64,000 nt of DNA. Origin: Linnemannia schmuckeri (Eukaryota > Mortierellomycota > Mortierellomycetes > Mortierellales > Mortierellaceae). The position numbers and the translations under genes were made by a program. Below, piece after piece: positions 1 through 14,764 of the stretch. Position 1 is the first letter of the stretch; every line of letters starts with the position of its first letter. The DNA is taken from assembly GCA_029449235.1 (NCBI GenBank), contig JANATG010000004.1:2604001-2668000 (forward strand), in the 5' to 3' direction. The notes under the pieces were generated by a model. The model was not told where the DNA came from. It did no database searches and was given only the letters and a program-made list of their open reading frames with translations.

Positions 1-1437
1 CGTTGGCGCTTTTTGGGATCTTTTTTCTTCCTTTTGGTAGAAACATTTTAAGGAACTACATGTATTTTACATGCGAAATAAAAAAGCCAGGACTTCAACA
101 CTTTTGTCGTGGATCAATGGTGTGGATGAATATTTTGATTGTCAAGGAGAGGAAAAGGTAACATGAGGGAATCACAATATGCGCCTCACTTTTTTCTCGC
201 TGTGGCATTTTTGCAGCATGCTTGCTATTCCATAGAGACAAAGACAGATTTTTGTTGTCTAGCCAGCCAACTCCCCTTGCATGGCCTCATTATTTTTTTG
301 TCTTTTCCAAGCAAGGTCACACCTCCTTCATACATTTTGACCAATGGACGCGATTCTCGAACAAACGTTTGATCAATTGCATTACGGAGGCTGCGAGGGG
401 GAGGAATTGCTTTTCAAACCATGGCACAGAAGACTTGTTCTAGTCCTCGGCCGAGTCGTTGCTCTAAAATGAACTGGAGGCGCGGCGACGGCTTCCAACT
501 CCAAGTCGCTCCGAGGAAGAAAGGGAGGTACGTTAATTTAACGATGGGTACCTAGAAATTTGCGTCCCAGCCCAAGGCGAGGGGCGGTGCTTGTTTGCAC
601 AATTGACCCACTAATGCTGTAAGAAAAGCAAATTTCTTTTTGCTCTTGTTTTTTTTTTGGCGACAGAAGGGCATTCCTATTCGTTTTGAGTACAAATCAA
701 ACCCAGCGACTTCGTAACGTGGCCATTGAACAAAGTGTGATTGTGATCGAAGAGAGAGAGAGAGAGAACTGAGCGGCGCAATGACTTCAAGAAAAGAGTC
801 GAATTAGGCCTGGATTTAGGTGTGGTCGTAGAGGACGAATATTGGGAAGGAAAGAGAGGACGAGGCGCGAGGGAGCGAGGCAGCCCTTTTTTTTGGTGGT
901 TATTTTTGTGAATGGACAGTAGTTGTTCAGCCTTTTGTTTGCGACATAGAAAGAGGATGAGAGAAGAAAGAAAGGGGAGTGAGGTTGTTGTTTGTGGAAG
1001 AAAGGGGCTCTGCATTATTCGCAAAGGGGTTCATTTACAGCAAATGAGCGATTTTTTCAATCATTACACGGGCCAGAGCAAGGCAAATACAATTTTGGCC
1101 ACTTTGAAATCCTATCCAAAAACCAAACCAAGCCCAGCCAATGCTCAAAGAAGAAAAGTACCCTTGCTCTCCTGCTTACCTGCTGGTGCTTTTACTTGTC
1201 CACCAGACTCTACAGTTTGCTTTTCCCACTCCGCATTCACTTTCTTTGATCTTTTTTTACTTCACACTCTCATTCATCTCTTTTTCTCCATTTCCTTCCT
1301 CGCTCCCCTTCCACCTCACCTCGGTCGAGCCTCAGGAGCAAAGTGATCAGCCTTCTACTCAGCCCTCCTTACTTCATTCATTTCCTTCCTTTTTATTTTC
1401 TCCCATTACACTTTTACGACAATCAACCACAACGACG
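1..1437. other. upstream intergenic / 5' region, no gene supported
   Basis: Several short overlapping ORFs occur here on both strands, but none shows recognisable family similarity or a splice pattern that joins into a longer protein. A GA-rich microsatellite lies near 750-770. The last 200 bases (about 1240-1430) are strongly CT-rich, as is common just upstream of fungal start codons, and probably act as promoter/5'UTR of the channel gene that starts at 1438. Confidence 0.5.
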
Positions 1438-4400
1438 ATGCAACAGGACAACACAACGACATACGGGGCAACTCCAACAAGTCCCACGCGCCTCGCCCAC
1501 CCAGTTCGCACACGCTACCGAGCCAACACCACCACAGGAGGCCCCGCAAGTCGGAGAGAAGGCGAGAGAGCGTGGTTACTAGGAACAGGGGCAACACGGA
1601 GTTCTGCAGAACTGACCTCAGGAACAGGAACAGGAGACCGAGGTCTCTCAAGGGCAAGATCTGGAACCACTGGTTCCAGGTGGGGCTTTGGCGGGAATCA
1701 GCGGCCATTGAGTGGTGGCTACAATATCCTGCCTACCTCTGCGAATAATAACAACAGTCCGGAGGCGGGGGTGGGCGATCTTGCAAGGAGGGGAACTGTC
1801 AAGGAAGTCCCTGGACAAACACAGTAAGTTGTGTCAAGATCATAGCTTACCACTACACGCATGCACACCTTGCACTCCCCTGAGCTAGTAAATGAAACTA
1901 AAAACAACAGACGCGAATGAGGTCCTTGTTCTATTATCTAACGTCTTTCTGTGTCCTATGTTACTATAGAGACCCAAAGGATCCATTGAATAGGACAATG
2001 TCGACGTCGAGGGACAAGTAAGCGAAGCTGAAGTTGGGAACAATAAATTATGCGCGCATCGACCAGCTTTCCACTCCACTTTTTTTCATTCCCTGTCGTT
2101 AATATTACACAAAGGACCATTATAACTATTCGCATGCAGGCAGATGGACAAAATAGGCTTTAACTAACATGTGTTTCTTTCTTTTTACTCGCTGGTATGC
2201 AATGCGTTTCTTTTTTTTTTCTCATTGGTATATTATTGTTATTGTAGAATGGTTCGGACTGAGTCTGCTCGGAGTACGGTCACCTTGTCGTCCTTCGCAA
2301 ACTATAATGGATCATTCAGTGCCCGTCGTAGTCAGCTTCATCGTCAAAACTCCTTTGGCGTCCAGCCCAATCGATTCATTTCATTCGTTTATTGGCTCAA
2401 GGACTTGACAACCTCGACAGATACCACCGATGAGAAGATTGCCTCAACCGTCCTAGTACGTTAATTGATCATGCATGAGCCCAGAGTGACAAGATGTACC
2501 AAACAGGAAAAAGCGCAGAGAAGAAATACTAACAATCGCCTCTTCATCCATTAGAACGTGGTGAATGTTGTTGTCGACACCATATTTTGTGGACTCTACT
2601 TGGTAGAGGCCAGCTACCTCACACGTCCAGAGGGCCATGAGACACATTGGCACTACATCCAGCGTAGCGCTCATCTCTGGCACGTCCTTGTCGCCATTGC
2701 GACCTACAACTTTCTCACCGTCGTCTGCAGCTTCATCTTTTCAGACTCCAAACTGGATTCGCTTAAGAGTGTCCGCCACATCATCTCGACCGTCGTCGCT
2801 ATCCCCTTCATTGTCTCGGTGTTCATTGAAGACGGTCAGATGCTTTATGTGCCGTACTTTTTGCAGAGTTTTGCGCTCATTTCTAGAATCCAGCAGGCCT
2901 TGAATTTTTATATTGATATGGGTGTTTCTGGTAAATTTGGGGGTTTCGATATTCATAGGATGATGACTGTTATCGCGTGCACGCCGTCTTTTTATGCTTT
3001 GTGAGCCCTTTCTAATCTCTTTTCTGTGCATTGTTTTTAGATCTTCCAATGGACCCGCTCAAGTCAAAGACAATCATTTTTGGACTGTACATCCTCAGTT
3101 TGATCTACTGTGCCATCTCGGCCTTCCAGATTGCGGAATACGACCAATTGCTTAACTCTGATGACCATAACGACCTCCTCAAGCTCTTGTAAGTCAACAA
3201 GGGAATTAATTCGTTGTAGGCTTTTTATATAGTTTCTATTGCTAACGCGTACACTACGTTTTTGTTTTAGGTACTTTGTCTTGATTACGATGAGCACAAT
3301 TGGTTACGGAGACTTGACGCCCAAGAACCAAGTTGGATACGCCATTGTTATCTTGCTCATCATGGCTGTTGTCTCAGTGTTCCCTTTCATGATTTCAGGC
3401 ATCATGGACGCTCTGGCACAGGCCAAAGGTAATAATTGTTTCTGGATGTCAGCGAGTGCTTTTCAACTCGACATATGCCATCCCGGTGACACAGATACTA
3501 AAATAACTAACAATTATGTTTTGGATTTTAGCGGGTGAGGGTATTTTCAAATCTGGAGGAAACAAGTTCATGATCATTTCAGGATCACTCCACTCGGCAC
3601 AGAAACTTGCCAATGTTCTCAACGGATTCTGGTTCACCAACAAAGTAATGACCACTTTGTTATTTCGGGTAAGCCTGGTTTGTATCCTTGTATAGAGATT
3701 AACTCTCATTTTTTGCCTCTAATTTTTATAGGAATATTCGAATGCGGCGTTCAAGATTGTCATTTTTGGTCTGAGCGAGCCCTCCAAGGAGATCCAAGCA
3801 TTGTTGCACTCGGCTCGTTACAAAAACAGAGTCGTCTATCTGAAAGGAACTCCCTTGGTAAGAATCCCCTGTACTCAACAATGGCATTGGCAGGGTAAAA
3901 TAGTTAATAATTCATGTTTGCCATGTTGATAATGAAACTTGTAGGAGAACAAGGATTTGGACAGGATTCAGGCCAGACATGCAGAGGGAATTTTCATCAT
4001 TGCGGACAGAAACTCACCCTTTTCGCCTCAGGAGGAGGATCGGCACAACACCTTGTCGACTCTAGCCTTCCGCAATGTGAGCGATGCTGGCATCTATACC
4101 TATAACCTTTTGCCCGAGACGGAGATCTACCAAAAGATGGCAGCCACTCAAGTCGTCTGTGCAGATGAATTGCGTCAGGTTTTACTGGCGTTCAACTGTT
4201 TGCAGCAGGCGACTGCGACTCTGATCTTGAACTTGCTCCACCAACATCGCCCCTCGGAAAAGTTCACGGAAGCTTGGGAGGCCGAGTATGACGACAGTCT
4301 CGGAAACGAGTTTTATATCTCGTACCTTAACCCCATCTTTGACGGCAAGCCTTTTGGCTTCGTCTCCTGGGTAAGTTCGTCATGCACTGTTATTTAGCCT

Positions 4401-7121
4401 TGTGTTTGACATGCGCCGTAGAGCTAGTATTTTAACGTGAGTTTGCTTGTGCTATAGTTTCTGTACCGTCGCTTCCAAGTCATCTTGTTCGGTGTCCGCA
4501 TTCGCTTGCAGTCGGGAGAGTACCATACGGCATTGAATCCCGGAAAGGATTACCGATTCCAGCATAACGAGCAGTGTATCTTCATCGCCCAGAACCCAAC
4601 CGATCTCGAAGATATCAACGAGCTCTCGGAAAAGTACCTTGAAAACTTTTTGGACCACCTCCGCGAAACTCAAGCCGAGGATGACGAAGATATCGGAGCG
4701 GATTACCATGCCAAGAACTTTTCGAACGCCCTTCTTACGCTGAGACCTAGAAGCCATTGTGCTCGGAGACGGAGAAAGACCAAATCGACAAAAAGGGCAT
4801 TTAACGGTGACTCGATGGCCGGTATGGCGCCTTATACTCTTCATGCGGGACGATATGAGCTTCATGCTGCGATGCCGATTATTACGACGACAGAGGAGGA
4901 CGAAATTGATTGTGAGCCCGAGTTCGATCTGATGTCTGGACCTGAGGACGAGGAGGGAGGAGGAGAGGGAGGGGCAGAAGGATTGGCACCGCTGTTGCCA
5001 AAGTCAACTCAGGTGATCTCGGACCGGGAGAGCCAACAGAGTACCTTGAAGCCGGCATCGTTGGTCGACAAGGTTGTGGAGAGCAAGTCAAACGTGATCC
5101 GAGAGTCGCGCCGGAAATCGATGCCTCCAGATGAGCAGACGACGGAATTGCGGATCGGGTACCCTACTGCCCCTTATGCTGGTGCCAAGTTGCCGCTGTG
5201 TATCTTAATCGACTCCAGACATGCGGGTGAGCGCAAGGTGGCGGATATGATCATCAGCAATTGGAATGATGTTTTGGAGACCAGAAGAGAGAAGGCGCAG
5301 GAATTGGAGGCGGAGAGAAAGGCCCAACGTCCTCGATCGTCTTCGGTCTCGGGTCAGGATTTACATTCGGCAGCTGCAACAGCAGTAAACGCAGTGGACG
5401 ATCCTCAGTCGTCATCTGCCACCGCTGCTTCAAGAAACAAGTCAAATTCTTCTTCCAAGGGAACGGCTTCGACATCTCAGCAAGAGACTGGACATATCTT
5501 GATCTGCTCGCCCAACTATGACATTTTCCGACTGATTTGCACCTTGCGATCGGCGCATTTGAAGCAGCTACAGGATGTTGTCATTATCTCACCACGTCAA
5601 CCCAACCCCCAGGAATTCAAGACGCTTAAGTGTTTCCCTCGCCTCTACTTTCTCATCGTAGGTTACCCACTTCGTGTTGCATGCTTAGAAATGTGAATGC
5701 ACATCGAACTCTAATTATTTTGCAATTGCAAATGCCTCTTTTAGGGTGATTGCTTGTCAAGAGATGATTTGGAGAGAGGCGCGATTACAAAGTCCAGCAA
5801 GTACCTGTTCATGAGGCATCCAGCGAATGGTGGCGTTGACGGGTCGTTCTTTGACAGTGCCGCGGTGATCAACCGCATTCTCGTCCAGCAGATCTTTTCT
5901 GACGCCCAGGTCTCCCGCGTCAGCCTTCTCGCCTTGGCTCCTGACAACAACCACAACAAGTCGTCCTCCTTGCTATCTTACAACACCGCAATCAACTCTA
6001 ACACGGGAACACTTTACGGAGCTGCGGGCGGGCGTGTCGAGGCTGGTGGACCTACGCAGAAGAAGGCCGTCTCGCTCGAGTCGTTGAATGAAGGCCCCCA
6101 GTGTGTCTACGAACTCGTCGAGGAGCGGTCTGTGGATTATCTGCAGATCCGAAAGACGGAGATTAGTCTTGGACGAGACCCTCATTGTGGTATTGATTGC
6201 AAGCCCACATTCCTCGAGGGTGCTGGTGGAGCGTTTGGACCCGAGTCTGATTCTGGGTATTATGGTCTCCCACAACATCAACATTCTGTCGGAGCGGGAG
6301 GTGTACCGAGGAGGAAGCCGATCTCGGATGCGGGAATGGATTTCTATCACAACCCGATTTATGCATCCGGTGGAGTGCTTGTAGGTGGGTTGTTGGACCA
6401 TGTGTTGTACCAGTTGTATTCGAACCCGAGTATCTTGCAGTTGATCAAGTTGTTGTGTGGAATCCAGACCAAGGAAGATGTCAAGCGGGATTTTCATCTG
6501 TTTAAACAGTATGGTGCTGGGTGTCATTTGGAGTGTATTCCTGTGCCCGAGGGGTTTGGAGTGCAGACTATGAGGCCTGTCAAGGATGATGGGCATTCGT
6601 CGTCGGGTTCTTCAAGTTCGAGTTCTTCGTCCAGTGGTGATGAGGAGGAGTCGAGTAATGGTGAGGGCGAAGCTGAGGTGAAGGGTGCTGGTGAGGGAAG
6701 TCAGGACAAGGACACTAAGGATAAGAAAACCCGCGGGAAGAAGAAAAGGTCGAAACACGAGAGCTCCTTCTCGCGTGCAGCGTCCAAAGGCAAAAAAAAA
6801 ATTTCGGCCCTTTTCAACCCTCTCTCCTCCTCCTCCCACACATCCACCAATCACAACCAACTTGACAGCGACGCAAGTATCGACTCGGACTACATCTACG
6901 ACAACCGACATAAGAACTTTCTCCACCTGTACGAGCACCTGGCTTTGGACCAGGGTGTGATTCCGATTGGGCTATTGAGGTTGCAGGGAGATGATCCCAA
7001 GACGGTTCATTTGGGGATTGGTGGGTCGTCGAGGTGTTATGCAATTACGAACCCGTTGCTGGATACAATTGTGTTGGATACTGATCAAGTTTTCATCTTG
7101 ACGAGGCAGGGTAGTTCTTGA
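1438..7121 (+). CDS. Slo/BK-like potassium channel alpha subunit (RCK domains)
   Basis: Plasma-membrane or organellar K+ channel of the Slo/BK architecture. Eleven exons join in frame: 1438-1823, 1970-2017, 2248-2455, 2555-2930, 3041-3188, 3271-3428, 3532-3668, 3732-3857, 3945-4370, 4458-5657, 5745-7121, giving about 1529 aa. Visible parts are a Ser/Thr/Arg-rich N-terminus, S1-S3 (about residues 216-305), an S4 position (311-330), S5, the pore with filter TIGYGD at 398-403, S6, RCK1 from about 445, and RCK2 from about 1016 including a LLDHVLYQLYSNPSILQLI segment near 1286. The length exceeds animal BK (about 1100-1200 aa) because of low-complexity linkers, one of them acidic Ser/Glu-rich. S4 carries a single Arg and no poly-Asp calcium bowl is visible. 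No S0 helix is obvious. The start is the first Met after the CT-rich leader. The exon 4 donor at 2931 was chosen because it keeps the frame into S5. Family call is firm; ion gating is inferred. Confidence 0.92.
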
Positions 7122-7618
7122 GACGTATTTTTGTTGAGACGGAGGAAGTAAATAGTTGAAACAAATAAGATGATGTTTTTTGTACTTTGCGCGTCTGGTG
7201 TTGTTTTATTGTTGTGCAATAGGTTGGATGGATGGGTGCCTTCTTTTGGTGTGAGTCGTGGCTGATGTGGGTTTTGGTGTGGGCAAGTGTAGTCCTTCCA
7301 TTGTGTCTGAATGGTGGCGTAACTGTGCGTGTCGACAGATCTCGAGTATCCTTTGCACGATCCTGAAAATGTAAATTGCTCGCACGCATTCTGCAAAGCC
7401 GGACGGAAGAGACAAAGAAAAGGATCTTCTCGTTCAACGCTGCACGTCCTACAAGCGGACCTGCTAAATCAACCAAACGATGAGACCATATCCTCCAAAC
7501 CGTTCAGTCCATGAAAAGTACCCTTGGCGCACACACTCGCGGGACACACAAGTACATCAAAGAAGAACAGGGGTATCGTACTTGTGTTTTCCATGATCCC
7601 GAAGACCAGCCGTCACAA
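7122..7618. other. convergent intergenic region
   Basis: This is the 3' flank shared by the K+ channel gene and the minus-strand Dad3 gene. It has only short overlapping ORFs without recognisable similarity. No repeat was seen. Confidence 0.5.
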
Positions 7619-8612
7619 CTAATGATACCGAGGCCGGTTGGTAGGGTTCTCAGCCTCTCCCGCTGATCCGGAACGATACCCATAATGACTCCCCCACCTC
7701 GACCGGCCTTCGTGCCCTCTGGAAAGTGCTAGGATAGATTTGTTCCCTGTTGCTGCCTGGTACTCTTCCCGTGCATTCGACATCCGTGCCGTCCCCGTCG
7801 TTGTTGTCCCTGTGGTGGTAGCGGGTCTGTATATTGAGTTCCGGAGTATGCTTGTGGGCTGCTGGGTGTTCTCGTTATTGGAGCTGCGGATTGAAGAGCG
7901 GAGCGGTTGTTGTTGTTGTTGTTGTTGTTGCTGCTGCTGCTGTTGTTGTTGTTGTTGGGTTTGAGATTGTTGTGGAGAGGTGTCGTAGTCGGATTGTTGG
8001 CTTTGGTATTGTTGTTCTTGACTGTACCTCCTGTGGTCCTGGTTTTGACTCTGTTGTGATAGTGGTGTGATACTCTGGTATTGTTGTTGCTGTTGGTCGT
8101 TGTCGGCTTCGCTGTTGGCTTCGGGGTAGGGTTCTTGGGATTGGGAGTTCTGAAGGTCTTGTTCGTGCTGTGCGTTTTGCATCGTGATTGAATATACCGA
8201 TTGCTATTAAGAGGTAGATGATATACATGTGGAGAGAGTTAGAAAAAAAGGCAAAAAAAGGCGTGTGGCGAAGAAAAGGAATAGGAAAAGAGTTCAAGAG
8301 TGCGTTGCTTACTTTGAAGAGGGTGTAGACAAGACTCATTTTGCGTTCCACGACTCTAATCTTGTCGATGAGTTGTGCAATGTCAACAGCGTTCATCTCC
8401 TGCAGCGTCTCGTTGATCTATTTTGTTTTTTTTTGTCGAACAAAAAAAATAAGAATTCAAAGTATGAGTGTTGGATCTTAGGTAGCTTGTCCATGGAGTG
8501 CGAGCAGAAAACGCGCCAACGAGATTGTTTGTTGTTGATGTGAAGGAGTATTTACGTGCTCCAGCTTGGCGGCGAGTTTAGCGTACTCTGCGAGGAGTTC
8601 CTTGGACGACAT
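7619..8612 (-). CDS. DAD3: DASH complex subunit Dad3 with long polyQ C-terminal extension
   Basis: Kinetochore DASH/Dam1 ring subunit. Three exons read from the minus strand: 8612-8556, 8417-8313, 8203-7619, giving about 248 aa. The first 60 residues carry the Dad3 fold signature: an N-terminal helix starting MSSKELLAEYAKLAAKLEH, then LIDKIRVVERKMSLVYTLFK and SVYSI across exons 2 and 3, all phase 0. Known Dad3 proteins are only about 90 aa. Here the frame runs on after SVYSI into a Gln/Ser/Tyr-rich tail with a long uninterrupted polyQ run (about 17 residues) encoded near 7905-7957, followed by a Ser/Arg/Gly-rich end. The gene is divergent from ALG8, separated by about 430 bp. The Dad3 core is well supported. 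Whether the tail belongs to every transcript is inferred from the absence of a stop. Confidence 0.85.
7905..7957. repeat. CAA/CAG trinucleotide tract (polyQ) in the Dad3 tail
   Basis: On the plus strand this is a run of TTG/CTG triplets; on the coding minus strand it encodes an uninterrupted glutamine run. Mixed CAA and CAG codons are visible. The same tract gives long polyC and polyV antisense frames, which are not genes. Confidence 0.9.
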
Positions 8613-9041
8613 TGCTGTTGCTGTTGTTGCTGTTATTGTTGTTGTTGTTAGATTAAGGCAGATCTGATCAAGTCAGTTTCGAGTGAGAAGATGATTTCCT
8701 GACCTGTCCTGTCTTGGGCAGTTGATGCGGCGAAGGTGCGAATAAAAAACAAGAAGCAACGATTGATTCAACGGCCAAAGATATACAAAAAAAGCGCGTC
8801 TGTTCGTCCAGGGACAAACTGCGTGCAAGCCACACTTGTCTCTCTCTTTCTCTCTTCTTTCGCATGAACGAAGAATCCAGGGCAGACAGACAGCCCGAGA
8901 GCGCGTCTTGGTCTCATTGGACAATTTTTGCATGTATCTATTTCTGGGTGCTCAACTCTTTCTCGCTTCTTTCTTCTTCCCCCTTTTTTTCTTCTTCTTC
9001 ATACAACTTCATCACCTACATAACCAACAACAGGAAGAAGG
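8613..9041. promoter_or_regulatory. divergent promoter region Dad3/ALG8
   Basis: About 430 bp separate the two divergent start codons. The ALG8 side is rich in CT and TTC runs (about 8835-9000), typical of fungal core promoters. A TTG-type triplet stretch lies just upstream of the Dad3 ATG. No canonical TATA box stands out. A shared bidirectional promoter is an inference from spacing. Confidence 0.45.
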
Positions 9042-11206
<2,165 letters not shown>

Positions 11207-11749
11207 TTTATGACTTTTTATTTATGACACTATTAAAATAGACCCTTTTTGAAGTATGACCATGGAGGATATGACATAGAATTGTTTGGTAAAAATGAAC
11301 AAACAGAGCATGGTTGTAAGAGGCGGGGAAGTGAAAGGGGATATGAAGTGGAACAGGGTGAAATAAGAAGGGGAGGGCAGAGGCAGGTGTGCAGTCGCGA
11401 TGATCACAAGTGGAGTCGCACCCACCCCCTCTTTTTCTATTTGATTTCTTCTCGCGTGCGAATTGTATGTCAGTGTCAGTGTGGTCTGAACCCATACACT
11501 TTCCCTTGCCACCAGTCCTGCACACTATTTTTGTCCCTACTCTTCTTGTTGGACACTTTTCCTTTTCTTCACCCCTTCCGCTTCTTCAGTACCCCTTCTT
11601 CTCTTCTTCATTGCATTCACTCATTCACGCTCGTAGTCTCGCCGCAAAAGGATAACGCATTCACCTGCACAGGAACCAGAGCAGTTGACGTTTTCAGGAC
11701 TTCACTATCCTCTCATTGCGACCCCTTTCACCCCACACCCACACAGCAA
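11207..11749. promoter_or_regulatory. intergenic region with CT-rich promoter
   Basis: The region between ALG8 and the coiled-coil gene has only low-complexity ORFs. From about 11410 to 11700 it becomes strongly CT-rich (TTCTTC, CCCCTT), consistent with a promoter/5'UTR for the gene starting at 11750. No other feature is seen. Confidence 0.5.
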
Positions 11750-13340
11750 ATGACAGTCGACGACAGTGAGATGCAACGGCTATGGAAGCTGACGAATGAG
11801 CTCACAGCACAGCTGGTGTTTAACAGGAGTGCGACCCTGGAACTTAAGCAGCAGCTTGCCGAACTTCAAGCTCAGACTTCTTCGCTTGCACCTGCTGGGC
11901 ATACTACTGGTGATGGGCACCAGAACAGCGTTAAAGACAGTCAAGGTACATACTAACACCCCCCCTCTCCCTAGCTTTCAACACGTGTTATGTTGCCGCA
12001 ACTGAAAGTATGATGTGTTCCCCAGGCTTGCTGACGAAAGAATCTCTCTTTGTTCTGCTATCTTTTTTTTTGTGCTGCTATTGTTTGGTCTGAAACAACA
12101 AAGGATCGTCGGATTATGCGCTTCGGATAGCGAACGAGAGGTTGAGGGAGGAAAACTTGCAGCTGCAGGAGCAGGTCAATGAGTATGAGCGCTGGATGGG
12201 CTACATCATGACCAAGTTTCGTCTCCAAAATGTAAGTCTCTGTTTTTGCAATTGAACTCAAGGTCAGTATCAAGAGGTATGAGGTCAGTACATGGTAACC
12301 TGATAGCGCTTTTTCATTAATTGATGATATAGCTGGCCATGGCGCAGACGAGGAAAGAGTCGATGCAAGAAGCGAGCAAGATGGCAGAGCAGGGCAACGA
12401 AGCTGCTTATAGACTCCAGGAAGAAAACTCGGTCCTCCAAGCACGACTAGCCGATTTGGGAAACGTTGCTCGGAAGGCGATTCATGAAGAGTATTACACG
12501 ACAGAGTCCTTGATCGAGTCCCTGGAGACGGAGAACAGGAGTCTGAGAGAGATGCTGGGTGTTGCTGAGGGTGGGAAGGGCCCTGTCTCAGGCCGACTGG
12601 ATTTCTTTGTGGGAAATCATGGACTGCAAGATGAGTATGAGTATGATGAGGATGGGGGTGGGTTGAGGACTAGTAGGGGAAGTAGGGTGTCGTTCCCGAG
12701 TACGGCGGGGTCGGTTGTTGTGTCGAGTGAGAGTGATCGTGAACTGCCATACCAACCACAACAAGAGCAGCAGCATCCGTTGACTAGGCGTTCAGGATCT
12801 GATTCTGGAATAGGTGTTGGTGTTGGAAGGCAGCCCCTTTCGCCCACTGTCGCTAAGCGTAACAACAGCAGTAACAGTATCACTTCGGGACCAGAACCGT
12901 TGCCTGTACAAACAGGGCTTCGTTCTCCAACTGCAACTCCCACGGCAACAACTACACCGTCATTGCTATCATCGCCTGTTAGATCGACACCCTCACGGTC
13001 AGCTTCGAGCCTCTCTTCTACAACATCTCCAACTTCCCCCTCCTGGTCATCATCGACAAGTGCTTCCAGTTCAGCACTGGCTTCGCCCACATTCCAACAA
13101 GATCCCTCCCGACGACTGGTCTCGATTTCGCCTCCTCTTGACCCTGCAGATGAGGTTCCTCCTCCTGCTGCTCTAGGTGGTGAGGGAAGAGTAGGTACAA
13201 GGCAGCAGGATGTTTTGGGCACTACGCCGACTATAGCAACGCCTTTGATTGCAGTGGTAGGGCAGCCACAGAAGAACCAGAGAGGCAAGATGACGATTAA
13301 TACGAAACTTGGGGGGCATTCCGCTGGGAGGAGTATTTAG
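11750..13340 (+). CDS. SIKE/FGFR1OP2-family coiled-coil protein
   Basis: Three exons (11750-11945, 12104-12231, 12333-13340) give about 443 aa. Residues 1-190 are predicted coiled coil, with heptads across ELTAQLVFNRSATLELKQQL, RLREENLQLQEQVNEYERWM and SLETENRSLREML. The run ARKAIHEEY followed about 10 residues later by ENRSLREML resembles the C-terminal signature of the SIKE/FGFR1OP2 family. In animals and filamentous fungi that family is a small coiled-coil component of the STRIPAK phosphatase complex. The remaining 250 residues are Ser/Pro/Thr-rich and look disordered, so the protein is about twice the usual family length. Family similarity is judged by eye. A STRIPAK role is inferred from the family and is not shown here. 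Confidence 0.72.
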
Positions 13341-13477
13341 TTTAGGTTTTTCACTTACATTAAACGAATTATTTATTTCTTAATTTACATGGAAAAGTTC
13401 AGCAAGCCCCATCCATTTATGCTCGTCCACTGCACGGCTATCACCACTGCAGAAGCCAATCGTCCTGTTGACCACTA

Positions 13478-14570
13478 CTACTGTATCCGTCGGAGCACCC
13501 AGGAGTCGATGGTCAATTTCTCCTTCTTCTCCTTTTTCCTGTCCTTCTCTTGCATCCTTGCCTGACCTCCGACAGCATCCCGATGCCTCGACTCACTGTA
13601 CAACTTGTACCCATGCAGGCGCATGTTCTCTAACGCTTGGATGATCACCATCGAGATCTCGATGGTAGTCTCGGTTCCCCATGTCTGGAACGGGAATCCT
13701 GTCAATCTGAACTCGTGTACGCCCTTTTTGTCGCTTTCGTGCTCGATTCTAGGTATAGGGAAACAGTAGAGCGGAAGGTTAGTGATAATGCAATATTATT
13801 TTTGGTTTTTTTTCTGCAAGCCATGTGTATGTTTTTACAAGTGGAACATATAAAACGAACCCTTGTGTCCAATGTCTGAGGATGGCAAGTCGAAGTGCTG
13901 TGAGGATGGCAACAGGAATCTCGGTCGTCACCCGGATAATATCGTACCCGGAGAATTCGACCGTAAACGACTCAACTCCCGCCGCCTCCTGTGCCTTCGC
14001 ACTCTCATTATTGTGCCTGTGCTCAGACACCTCGCCTACAGGGGTCGTCTGGTCCGCACCTTTCTCCCGCGCCTGCTGCTGCCGCTGCCACGCTAACCAC
14101 GGACCGGCCTCGAGGCCACCTGTCCACTCAAAGAACAGCGAATCGTTTTCTTTCCTCAGACGACTCACATTAGAAGCCAGGATTAACGACCACCCGCATT
14201 GTTCCATAACTCTCGCCAACGCAAGTACCAAATTTGTGGATGCATTAGCCGGACCAGTCTTGGGACTTGGATCCCACGGCTTTCCACCAAGTTTGAACTC
14301 ATGCGTCCCACAGTACGTCTTGTGGATTTCCTGTTGGATGGGTTGATTCCAAGAACTGGCGATAGTATGCCGGAGAGGGACGACAAGTGAGAGGGGGGCG
14401 TTAATGACTCGGATCTTGTCGGTGTCGTGGAGGTGGATGCAGCAGATTGTTAAGGGGGGAGGGTAGTGGAGTTGTAGTTGACGTTGAGCGAGGGTTTGAG
14501 TGGGTGCTTTGGGGGGGCAGGAGTTCGCGGGATTGAACATTAACTGTGCGATTTCAACTCCTATGGACAT
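13478..14570 (-). CDS. conserved hypothetical protein with internal repeat (paralogue A)
   Basis: Two exons on the minus strand, 14570-13861 and 13748-13478, give about 326 aa. I do not recognise the family. The protein appears to be two copies of one unit. The first half has DKIRVINAPL, LRHTI, then HEFKLGGKPW and DSLFFEW. The second half has YDIIRVTTEI, LRLAILRHW, then HEFRLTGFPF and DSWVLRR, in the same order and spacing. A close paralogue lies 2.4 kb away on the same strand (15904-17019) with the same intron position and phase, so this is a tandem gene duplication. The donor is the unusual GTTCGT; the paralogue uses GTGCGT. No signal peptide or membrane segment is evident. Confidence 0.8.
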
Positions 14571-14732
14571 GGTGAGGAGTAGTGTTGTTGTTGGTGGTGT
14601 GGGAAAGAGAGGAAAGAAAGTGGGAGATGAAGAGTCGATAGGCTTTTTGAAGTAACAAGAGTTGAAGAGTGGAGGAAAAAGAGAGGACGGTTATGATTGT
14701 GAGCGAACAAGTGGGAAGGAATGGCTATTTTA

Positions 14733-14764
<32 letters not shown>

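Noticed and set aside
7834..8070. plus-strand polyC/polyV ORFs opposite the Dad3 tail
   Set aside because: They are antisense frames of the CAA/CAG tract.
12617..13288. 223-codon minus-strand ORF inside the SIKE-like gene
   Set aside because: It is the antisense of the Ser/Pro-rich tail, with no start context or domain.
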